A stretch of DNA of 64,000 bases from Glandiceps talaboti (Eukaryota; Hemichordata; Enteropneusta; Spengelidae), in assembly GCF_964340395.1 (NCBI RefSeq), contig NC_135559.1, positions 8,243,759 through 8,307,758 on the forward strand. The letters run 5' to 3'. The position numbers and the translations under genes are program-made. The notes under the pieces are model-generated. The model did no database searches and was not told the origin of the DNA. It was given only the letters and a program-made list of their open reading frames with translations. Shown in pieces: positions 1 through 23,087 of this stretch (position 1 is its first letter; every line of letters starts with the position of its first letter).

Positions 1-402
1 AATCCGTATTATTACATCTGTAATCCTGAAGGATTGAACTGTTCACACTGCATTAAACGTTTGCCTACAATATTCCCATTTATACACTTTGGTTGACAGC
101 GACATATAATTGTGCCTCAGATCTTGCTCAAAACGTTGACGTCAGCAATTTAGTAATTTATGCTTTGAGGTAGAATCGAATGAAAATGAATCTACTTTGT
201 TGGCATTTTCATATAACAACATCGCCCACACCACAACAACATTGCCCCACCCTACAACATCACCCACCCAAAGACAACATCACCCCACCCCACAACCTTT
301 CACACAGTTGTGCATCCCCTCTTGACGCACTACAGTAAATATACATTAACTGTTAACCTTAAATACTTTTCCATAAATCATCTATCTTTAGAATTGACTG
401 AC
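1..402. other. left edge, intron of the TIR-kinase gene
   Basis: This stretch lies downstream (minus strand) of the splice donor that ends the exon at 403-549, so it should be intron or further exons of the same gene. It includes C/A-rich low-complexity DNA around 220-300. I recognise no exon here. Confidence 0.5.
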
Positions 403-11881
<11,479 letters not shown>

Positions 11882-12435
11882 TTTGATTCCAGCTATTCAG
11901 TAGTGGTACACGTTTGTATATACACCGTTTCCTTTCACTGTGACACCACTGGGTTGATTAAAATCAACAGCAGCTAGATTGAGATAGCCTATTCAAGTTT
12001 GGATGTTATATCAAGGGTTGTCTACGTATGGTATTGAAGCTGTTGGTAAAAGCGTAATCAAACTGTATGTACACATGTCAACTATTTAAAAGTTAAAGTT
12101 AACGTATGGTTATAAGTGCCAACTACAGTACTAGTGCTATAATCCGTGACTTGTATTTCCATGTCTATGCGGTAGAGCCAACGACTCGTGGCCTTTTCTC
12201 GTTATACAATGTCTTATTGTGTATGTGCCAAGACGAACTTTGTACCGTAAGGGAGACTTCAGTCATTACGGGTGTGGTGGGCAAGGGAATTGTGGAGTGG
12301 GTCTTATATTGTAAATCGGTTTTTGGTGGCGTGGCACATTTAAATGGTGTTGTATTATTCTTATTATTAAACACAGTAAAATCTGAGAAAATCGACCCCT
12401 TTATAAACCGATATTGACCTCGGTCAAGGCATTCC

Positions 12436-12500
12436 CAATATTGGTAGAGCGCCCGTCTCGTCTTTAGGGGTCTGGTCTCTAGTTCTATAAGTTTGGTCCA
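12436..12500 (+). mobile_element. tRNA-like SINE head, degraded
   Basis: The stretch ATTGGTAGAGCGCCCGTCTC followed by GGGGTCTGGTCTCTAGTTCT mimics the D-arm/A-box and the T-arm/B-box of a tRNA at about tRNA spacing, but the B-box is degenerate and no cloverleaf can be completed. A tRNA-derived SINE remnant is likelier than a functional tRNA gene. Confidence 0.4.
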
Positions 12501-15399
12501 AGCACCTGGGATTTATCAATGCAGTGCCTTTAGTGAAGGCCTTCACTTAATTTCACAATGTACGTAGTGGGGGAAAAACTAATGCAATCAAAATCATTGA
12601 TGTACGTGGTGGCAGCTGTGGGATAGAGTCCTTGCCATTGAGTCTCAGAATCTGATCTCTTTCCATAGCTGATAAAACTTTTAGGCAGTTTTTGTTTTCG
12701 CTTTTAAATATTTGAAAATCGAGAGAGGGTCACGTTTTAGGGAAAAATTCAGAGAGGGCCACATTTTAGAAGATGGAATCAGGAAATCATCTGATCATGT
12801 GACAGACTGTGCTTACTAATACCCCCCCCCCCCCCACACACACACACACACACCGTATTATTGAAAGCCCCAATTAAAGTAGGCCCCGAAGCGTAGGCGT
12901 ACTGTGTGTCACTCGTGTAACTGATTAATATCTGCCCTAACCCACCTTTTGCAGTCTACGCGATGTTTACTCGATACCAACAAACAATACAATTTCGTCG
13001 ACAATAAACAGAAAAGCTACACAAGGTCCCTATGTTTTACTAGCGTCACCTATATCGATTACTGGTATGTGAATATTTCAGCGATATTACACATGTTATT
13101 TTTGCAATAAATTACACACCGTACATTAAAGTTAGTTGACAGAATATTCTGACCCCTAACCAAACAATGCATGAACGGGTGTTTTTTTTATTAAAAGTGC
13201 TCAAATGAATATCTATAAATGCCAAAGTAGAAAATTGGCTAAGAAATGTTGAAATTCAAGACAATCACCCCTTTTCACAAGGCACAATGACGATGTGTCC
13301 CACACGACAATCGAAAGCGTAAACCACCAATAATACACAAGAGATTTTTATATTGTATGGCACTCCACCACCCTCCCCACCCCCAACCCTGCCTGGTGGA
13401 GATGTATAGTTGTATGGTACATTAATGTAATGGCGGGCTTCACAAGGATAAATCTCACATTGAACTTTACCCTATACTTAGAAATACATAGTCTGCTCAA
13501 TTGTGTTTTATAGCTTAACCGTGACAGCTGCTGGAGGAAAGGGTGTGAGAAGGGTATCTCCAAGAATTTTTGCAAATGTACCAAGATATATCACTCCTGC
13601 AGAGGTTACTTTGGCTCAAGGAGTCATAAAGAACAACACATTTTTCAAATCCTCCCCCTTTAAGTCATCAGAATCCTCAAGCCCCCCCCCCCTCCCGCCT
13701 TCGTAACTCTAAATTCGTTCGTGCCCCCTTTCTCCTCAACTCCCCACCCCGTACATTCTGCTCTAATGAAATTTATAAATTCGTACTATGATTGACATGC
13801 ATGACATACAACTTAAACTTTTAATATATGATACCTAATCTAAAGAGATAAGGAAGTGTTCAACGTCTTCTGAGAAAAAAGGCGTGTGTATGATATAATG
13901 AAATAAACATAACAACCCTGACTTATTAATGCTGACAGTTTCATCACTGCAAAGGAATGCTCTCCCACGTTTGAGTTTATGAAGGGTTCAAAAGGATACT
14001 GTAACAAGCGAGAGTGTTTGAATTTACAGCCCATGGGTCATCCGAGTAGGCGAGAAATGAAGTTAGTAAACAACAGATGGCCCTTGTTACCAGTAAATGT
14101 GAATCAAATTACTCGGAAACACTACAAACCTAAACTATTTGATAAAATCTACTTTCAGTTAGTCAGGTTATGACAGTGGTAAAGTATAGAATTGAAAGGT
14201 TGTTTGTTACTGATAACATAGAATAGAACTTATTAATATGATGGCACATATTCTTTGGTACATTAATGCAAATTTTCAAATATTCTAGGTTTGGACAATG
14301 GACCAATTCTTTTAGTCCAAGGGTTACTGGCAGTAAACATGGCTCTATTGACTTATATCCAACCCCACCTCAATAAATCATATGGTGTACCCCTAAGGAA
14401 CAAACAGGTGAAGGTAAAATTCCTATACGTTCGCCTACATATACAATATCATTTCCCTACTTCAGCTCAGGAATCTTTCCGTAATTACAAGGCGAAGGTT
14501 CGGGGAAAATCCCACTTGGGCTGTTGAGTAGAAAATGCCCCTGATCCCCCCCCCTTGTAAATACTGAAGACTACCTTATCGAAAGACGTTTGCCTTCCAA
14601 CAAGAGCGATTTGCTGTTGGAAAGTTCCGTCTTAGATATTTGTGTATGATACGTTTGACCACTACATGTATTTACATAGCCGCCATATCTAAATGCAAAT
14701 TGCGTGTCCGACGTTTTGGCCAAACGTTTAATACATTGTTGTGTTTTTATACGAATAAAGTGAGAACCGGGTACACTATAAGGATATAGACGTACGTACA
14801 CATAAAGGCCGACCTTATAAGTTGTAAACAGACTTAACTCGCCATATATAAAGTGTCTGACGTCGAAATTATGTCCAAAACTACAACGATTGACTTCGTG
14901 ACGTTTAGAGTTTTGTCACTTACATTTGTTGTTATTTGTTCTGTTGTTCTGAAAAATAACATTTGGTATTAGCCCCCCACCCCCATGTGTACTTGTTTCT
15001 GTTCTATGACAATCTTTCTCGTATTAAAGTAATTTCAAAACGAATTGGAAAATGTCACTGATTGTACATTTGAGTGAAAAAAGCAAACCTTACTCACCTC
15101 AGACTTCAGTCACGTTCCATGAAAGTAAAATGTCTACAGTGTCAGTACAGGTCATTGGTTTGCTTTTGATACGCAGAACGAAACTCGTACTTCAGTTCTT
15201 AGACTATTGTAAATTGGTTTGTATTGATTACATGTTACCATAGCAACCGTGACACAACATGTGGAGATCGTTTAATTGTGTTTAAGGCTGGGCATATATG
15301 TGTGTGTGTGACATCAATAGTGTACATTTTTTCACTCAGCTTTTGTGCAGTATTGTCAAAAAGGTTCTATACTTGTTCGTAATCTTTCGAACTCAGATA

Positions 15400-15830
15400 C
15401 GTCCCCGGTCACATGACGCATTTCTTTTGAAGGTCGTTGGTGTTCTGTCCCTCTCACTCTGCTGTGGAGTGGGTTGTGGCTTTTTCCGTCTTTGATCGGG
15501 ATGGAGTTGACCAACACGTATATTATGTACAGTCTCCTTCACCCCTCTCTCAAACCACCATGGACTAACCGTGGTTCTACCGCCAGAATTTTGGCGCTCT
15601 CGTTGTTAACGAATAAAGTTGTGACTTGGTTCAGCTACGTTTTTATGTGACCGAGAAAATTCGGATGACCCAGTGCTTGGGCGGCGATGTTCTATAAAAC
15701 AAACCTTCAGAGTAAGTTCAGTCTCCCTCACATAAGACGCGTTGCAATTCACACAGCCCTTAATCATACTGTTTCCTTGCCAATCTTGTCTTTCGGTCTC
15801 GCAATGATTTACTACATGGATGTAATTCAT
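15400..15830 (-). mobile_element. Penelope-like retroelement, endonuclease fragment (fossil)
   Basis: On the minus strand the piece reads CVNCNASYVRETELTLK, then FIEHRRPSTGSSEFSRSHKN, and later WFERGVKETVHNIRV. This is the pattern of the GIY-YIG endonuclease at the C-terminus of Penelope-like elements (C-x-C-x-A-x-YVGET...EHRRPS...RGVKEA.xIR). The remnant covers only the 3' end of the element, has a few breaks, and no reverse transcriptase part was seen nearby. It is an old truncated copy. Confidence 0.7.
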
Positions 15831-17203
15831 TTAATTTAAAGACAATCTTCCAAATATTTTCTGCGACGCATTTTAAAGTGAAACTACAACATTTGCATAA
15901 AACTGACAAACATAATTCAAGTTCACAAAACTTAATGTCATAGAACGGTAAATTAAACAATTGGGGCATGAGGAGAAAATGGGGGTCGGCACGAAAAACA
16001 AAACTCGGGATGCGACGGTGTAGCATGACAATTTGGAATGTCTGAAGGGGATTTGAAATATTTTGCTCTTGATTTGTGAATCTTGGAACATAATTACATG
16101 TAAACGTCAGAAGTAGTAATTTAATTTGTACTTTTTAAATACTTTCTTTCAGTTTTGACACATTAACTGTACATTAGGAGGATAACTGTTTGTATCTTCC
16201 TAAACATCTGTGTCACTAACCAATTCGTCCAAAGTTTTACACTCGATATTTTTTTTTTATTTCATCTTAAAGAATAGGGCCTACACTTGACCTACGGCAA
16301 AGAAAGTTTATTTCATATATCAATTTGCATTTTGAAGAAAAAAGTTGACATAACAGCTACTAAGACTTTAATAAACAAGGGAATATTGCAGGAGGGGGAA
16401 AATCATACAATATTGGCATTGAAAACATAGACGATATTATGACTATTTCATGTTAGGCCAAAAAAATGTTTCCCAGGTCATGAGGCGCGCATGCGCATCA
16501 ATCAAATACCCTCGCGTCGGTCTTTTTTTCGTGTTTGCCTAGCTCATGCAGTCTGCAGATCCGGGTGAAAGACAAAAATAACTCTCTCTACTTCAGCGAA
16601 GACAACTGGAGAGCCAATCCTGAGCGCAAGCAAATGACATCTGCCCCACATACACACTTGCTCTAAAGTGCTAAATGAAAAGAACAGTAACTGTCATAAA
16701 TAGTAGACTGAGTAACAGGTTTTGTTGAGAATGAAAACAAATCGCGTCCTCGCACCACTTTTTAGACAAAATGTCTTGACAAGCAACAATTCTCTCTTTT
16801 TTACCTTAGATGTTAAATCATAATTCCGAATGATTTTTTCATAACAAAGTTAAATATGCAGACACGTGATATGCTTTTAATTTTGGTTTGTGGATCTGGC
16901 TAATTTATACAAATCACCATGATGTAAGTTCGTGCCAGAAAATTTCCATTTCATGTAAAGATGTGTGTTTATAGGTTTATTTTAAATTAGCATGTTAGCC
17001 AATCACTATGCATTTTAGTGTCACGTGTCTATAGCATTGTCAGTATACAATGTTTACTATTTCTGTACGTTTTCGTAGTATTTCGTCCAAGTATTGTGGT
17101 GTAAGGTTTGAGCGTAACATTGATTTTGAAATACATACTACGGTTTCAACGAGACTTTTAAATTAGTTTTCGTCACTTCTGTGTCAATTTGATTGTACTA
17201 CAT

Positions 17204-17255
17204 GACATTGTCACTGTCACTGTCACTGTCACTGTCAGTGTCAGTGTCAGTGTCA
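17204..17255. repeat. (TGTCAC)n / (TGTCAG)n short tandem repeat
   Basis: Four TGTCAC-type hexamers followed by about four TGTCAG hexamers. No gene context. Confidence 0.8.
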
Positions 17256-17378
17256 GAGTTAAAGTAGACTTTCTACTATTTTGTCAAATTCAATCTCTTT
17301 CTTCCACTGTTCATCGTTGGTACCAATTCATATGGATACGGCTGGTGAATCTGGCTTGCTTTGTCCAGTTCATTGAGC

Positions 17379-17380
<2 letters not shown>

Positions 17381-17417
<37 letters not shown>

Positions 17418-17545
17418 ACAAATAAACAAACAAACAAACAAACAAACAAACAAACAGGCAAACAAACAAACAAACAAACAAACAAACAAACAAACAAACA
17501 AACACAAATAAACAAATAAATAAATAAATAAATAAATAAATAAAT
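17381..17545. repeat. (AAAT)n(AAAC)n(AAAT)n microsatellite
   Basis: A symmetrical compound tetranucleotide repeat: AAAT units, a block of AAAC units with a single GGCA interruption, then AAAT again. Confidence 0.93.
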
Positions 17546-18064
17546 ATCAACAAAGTTATATTTAAAAACGCTTTTTTATCATAAAAAATATTCATATGAA
17601 CTTATTATTCATTCAGGACTGATTGATTAACAGCATACGTACACCTTTTAAAATCCTGCCTCCCCTAAAAAAAAGCTGCAACTGGGAAGGTTTTTTTGAA
17701 ACGCCTGTCAGGTAAAATAACCTATAAAATAGTATCGCATCACGAATAACGTATTTTTGAAGCTGTATACACGATAAGTCAAATCAAATTAATTTTTGGG
17801 TCCACACCAAAAAATTAGCGCCCTCAACGGCGGTCACGTTTTCAGCCTGTTTCTGTACTGGTTACAGTCTCGGTTACTCAACCTCTTGCTGTTGAGGGCT
17901 TCACCCAAGGCAACAAGCTGGATAATCGAGACTATACTGCTTATGGATAGTATCGACCACTATTTAACATGTATGCACATGAAGGGAAATAATTGTATCG
18001 ATGACCGTTTCATAGTAACTAATGAGTAACTGGGCATAACGCGGTTTAAAAGTTAACTTCGTAC

Positions 18065-21000
18065 CTGTTGATCGGTCAGTTCCCATCCATCAGCAGCACC
18101 CATATTTTCATCTAATTGTTGTAAAGTCTTTGCTCCAATGATAACCGATGACACAGTATCTTGCTGTAGTAACCATCGGATTGCTACTTGGGACATGGAT
18201 TTACCTAGGGACATAAAACAAAAACAAATGTTTAAAAAAATCTTTTAAAGTAAGGATGGTCGTGTGAACAACTGTAAATTATATAAATACTTCTATTCTT
18301 CTAGCCAACTCTATGATTGCGTAAAGCCTGATAGTTTTAAATGAAAAGACTCTCTGCTATATAAATACGAACCAAAGTGAAACGTAATGAACAGTGCAGT
18401 TGTTTCAAAGATACCTTTATATGAGTTAAATGATGAAAACTTTACAAAGAAATAACCTAAACAAAACCACGTCCTTCCTAATCATGTACATCCTTGATGC
18501 ATCATCAACCTCGGGCACACCTGTTGGCGTTAGCCTTTACATAAATCTTTATCACTCGGCGATAAAGCACATGCTGTGACAATCACTACACACATCAAGT
18601 TGTATACCACTTTAGACCGCGCAGGACAACGTTTGTCAACCCTTTTACGTCATGAGGAGTGCAACGTTTTGCTTCAATTTTTTCGATGAAAGCGTTCAGC
18701 GTTAACTTCATTGTTACAGTAACTATTAGGAACAACACCAACTATAAACATACCTTGTTCCTTCGCGATACCCTCGACAACATCAAGTAAATGTAAGACT
18801 TGTTCATTTGTAGCATATTGGGAATAGCTTGGATGGCTTGTATTCATATCTCGCTGTGGGTCGATACTCTCAACGTGTGCAATTCTGGAACCTGCAGGAG
18901 GGGGCACTCCACGTTTTACTTTTCCCGTAAGCCAGCCACTGAGTTAGTGAACAGGTAAACAAATACACGTATTATCTTGAAATCCATTTTTAAATTCAAA
19001 AGAAAAAGGGTTAACAATTAGTGGTTCATAACATAAATTCAAATTTCGTGAAATTCTTCTTATTAGGTAGCTAGTGCGTTCATTATTTTAGTTTCTCGTT
19101 AAAAGTTGTTCACAATATCTTACTCTTAAATAGTTAACAATAGATCTATGCAGAAGCTTCTTTGCTATAGTACTGGGTCAATCAACCTTTCATTCCAGAC
19201 GTTGACACCATTGTGATTGTAATAATTTAAATACACTATCTTCCATTGGCTTACCCCGTATACGGTAAATGTTAGGGGAAACTTTAAGATGAACTGACTA
19301 TGTGTTGTTTTCTGAAACACACGTCCCACTAATCGAAATAACATGTAGGCTAGCTATTCAAACGATAGCGTACAGACTGATACTATTTTACCCTTTCTTC
19401 AAAAGCATTTATTTAGACCTTCTTAGAAAAAATATTTAATACGTTACGTTTTTTTATTCTGATTATATTTTTATCTGTACGCAGCTCCAGGCTCCAGAAT
19501 TTGTATTCGGCGTTGTTTAGTTTCCAAGTCTTAACTTTCATTTGTATCTATAGTACACCACATATGCAGTATTAATCAGTCGATAACACATTGCTTACCC
19601 TTTCAATGGACTCCATGGTAACACGCCGACGCCCTCATTTCTACAGACATCTAGAAGTTCGTATTCAATGCCTCTGCTCATTAGACTATATTCAGCCTGA
19701 TACAAAGAAAGAATTTATTTTCTTCAAGAAAACATTTCTTAGAGGTCGTTCTCAAAGAATTCATATGTGACGGTTTTGTTTGTTTGCTTTGTTTTTTTGT
19801 TCGGGTTTTTTGTTTTTATTTATTTGTTTGTTTGTTTGTTTGTTCGTTTGTTTGTTTGTTTGCTTGCTTGCTTGTTTGTAGTTTTCTGCACCCAAATCCA
19901 AAAGTATTAATCTTACATAAAGTAAATTTGGGTTCTGACAATTATCCCCTGAAGAATTCCCCTTTCCCCTGGACAATAAAAACTGCCCCTGGATATCTGC
20001 CACTCGCCCCCGGAAAATTGCCTCCTTAGATCAACTGATCACCATCCCTCGACAACTACCCTCATGTTTCTAGTATCAACAGTATTCTATCCACCAAAAT
20101 ACATGTAACAAAAAATTATTGAAACATCATACTACTGCTGAAATGCCTTTTACAGCGAATTTCACTACACCATTCAGCTTTTCTGTTTGATACAACCATG
20201 CAGAAGCCAACAAGAAACGAGACAAGCTACATTTTAAGATAGCAAGATTGAATGAGTACAGTTTCTTGCTACATTTTGACTAAGTGAACTACACATGCCA
20301 CCATACATACATCAAATGAGCACCGCAAAGGACCCTGTATCAGGTGTTTCATAATAAGATAAAAGTTGGCGCCCAAATGTCTGCATGGAGTTGCAATACA
20401 TTTAAATGGTTTATTTTATTTAGACTAAATGTAGCAAAAAAAATGTTATCTTGCTATTCAAGTGTGGCATATGCAGTTTCTTATTGGTTTTTGTGTGGTT
20501 GTATCAAACAGAAAAGCTGAATGGTGTAAAATTCACTGTAGTATACTCAAGCCAATGAAAGTGTAAGAATGGAGCAATACCATACTAAAATTATCTTACC
20601 TTAAAGCTATTCCATGGATATAGTCCAGTAAGTCTGCATTCATCCATTATCTTAACTATAATCTAATCCATGGATTTAATCCAGTGTATCTGCATTTATC
20701 CATTACCTTACCTGTAAGCTAAGCTAATCCATGGATTTAATCCAGTAAGTCTGCATTCCTTCATAATCTTACCTGTAAGCTAATCCATGGATTTAGTCCA
20801 ATATGTCTGCATTCATCCATTATCTTCTGAAGTTGCCAACCTTTGACATTACTAGCACCAACATATCGTACTTTGCCACTTCTTATCAAGTCATCCATGG
20901 TACGCAGGGTTTCTTGAATAGGAGTAGCACTATCCCAGCAATGAATCTACCATTCAAAGGAAAAAATTCCATCTGTTCATATATTTCACTATCTTATTGA

Positions 21001-22976
21001 TGGCCTAAGGATTTGATTAATCGGACTTGATACTCTTTTTACAAGAAAGATCAATGAAATGTGATTACAGTTGATGAGAAACATAGATCACTGCAAATAA
21101 AAGTTTTAAATATATTTTAAAAAATCATCCAAAACTAATATAGTCAGTCTGTAATCTATTTAAACTTTGTTCTATAGTATACCTTAGTCTTACCTGATAG
21201 AGATCAACATAGTCAGTCTGTAATCTCTTCAATCTGTGTTCTACAGTAAACCTTAGTCTTACCTGATAGAGATCTATATAGTCAGTCTGTAATCTCTTCA
21301 ATCTGTGTTCTACAGTATACCTTAGTCTTACCTGATAGAGATCAATATAGTCAGTCTGTAATCTCTTTAATCTGTGTTCTACAGTATACCTTAGTCTTAC
21401 CTGATAGAGATCAATATAGTCAGTCTGTAATCTCTTTAATCTGTGTTCTACAGTATACCTTAGTCTTACCTGATAGAGATCAATATAGTCAGTCTGTAAT
21501 CTCTTCAATCTGTGTTCTACAGTATACATTAGTCTTACCTGATAGAGATCAATATAGTCAGTCTGTAATCTCTTCAAACTGTGTTCTACAGCCTGTGAAA
21601 TATATCTCCTACTTAAACCAAGTTTATTGGGATCACTACTACCGTCAACATTGCAACGAACTTTGGTGGCAATAACGATATCATTGCGGTTTTGTTTCCT
21701 GAAAACAAATTTATACGAGACATTTCAGTAAGTTTTTGCTATACAACTAACAAGCTCACGCACACGCACACTCACTCTGACACAAACACATAAATACAAA
21801 CGCACACACACATACATACATACATACATACATACATACATACATACATACATACATACATACAAATGTACGTACGTACGTACGTACATACATACATACA
21901 TACATACATACATACATACATACATACATACATACATACGTTGAAACACACACACGCGCGCGCACGTGCGCAGAAACACGTTTACACTCAGCCTTGAGAC
22001 GAGTCTTTTGTTTCTTCTGAACGATTTCCAAAGTAATATTTATACAATTAATGATATTTTGCAATTGAAATGAAACAAAGGAAAGCTTACTTTTTCATCC
22101 ATGATCCAATATATCCTTCAGCTGTACCCATTGAATAAACATCTGCAGTGTCAATAAAATTACCCCCTTGGTCAACAAATCTATCCAACATTTGGTGAGA
22201 CCTCATTTCGTCCATTTGACCTGGATCACCTGCCTGATAAGGAAAAATGTAGACATAACTACTTTGAAAACTATCTAGATATCGAAAAATAATCATTTTT
22301 ATTTACATTGTAAGTGGTTCATGATAGACTGTAATATATACCTCGTAAAGTTCACCTGTATCAGGTGCAGCATGATCAGGTGAGGGGTAGCTGATAGTAT
22401 GGCATCGAATGTCGTATGCATCTCACAGACTAGCTCAAGGAGAATACAGTTCGAAACACATATCACAAAACGAAAGTAAATCGACCCTATGTGGTGAGAG
22501 TAGAGGTTTCATCATCAAATGACCAACTTTGACAACATCTTCCTACTTGTACGAGGATATTTGTGACAATTTTCCCAAAAGGATAAGTTTACCCAGGGGT
22601 TTTAAAAATGGGAGATTTGCCGGTTGAAAATTGTAAATTTCATTCAAAATTTCCCTTGACAAACTGTGTATTCAAAATTTTGATATTTACCGTTTCCGCT
22701 TTATTAAAACTTCAAAATAATTCGTTCATATCAACTCTGTTATACTAGCACTAACATGTTATGGTTCCCGTGTACTGAGTTTACTGTCTTTAACTGCTAT
22801 ACTCTACTGATATTTGGAAAAGCATATATTTTGATTCCATTTTGATTTGATTCCATAGCCTCTTTTGACACCGTTGTTTTAATAATAATGATATAAAATG
22901 TACATAGGTGTAGAAATAACATACATACATACATACATACATACATACATACATACACACACACACATACATACAT

Positions 22977-23016
<40 letters not shown>

Positions 23017-23040
23017 ACATACATACATACATACATACAT

Positions 23041-23087
<47 letters not shown>

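Larger units (their letters stand above)
11882..18064. other. intergenic region without a recognised gene
   Basis: No exon of a known family was found on either strand, apart from transposon remnants listed separately. The part just right of 11881 should hold the promoter of the TIR-kinase gene; I see no clear TATA box at a convincing distance. Poly-C runs occur near 12827, 13682 and 14548. The terminal exon of AKR copy A, expected left of 18065 on the minus strand, was looked for and not found. Confidence 0.6.

Noticed and set aside
12436-12500. Functional tRNA gene
   Set aside because: A-box-like and B-box-like parts are present but arms do not pair into a cloverleaf; treated as a SINE remnant.
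21125-21577. 150-codon repeat protein as a separate gene
   Set aside because: It is the read-through of amplified AKR-A exon 3 ends, each with its own donor, not an independent gene.
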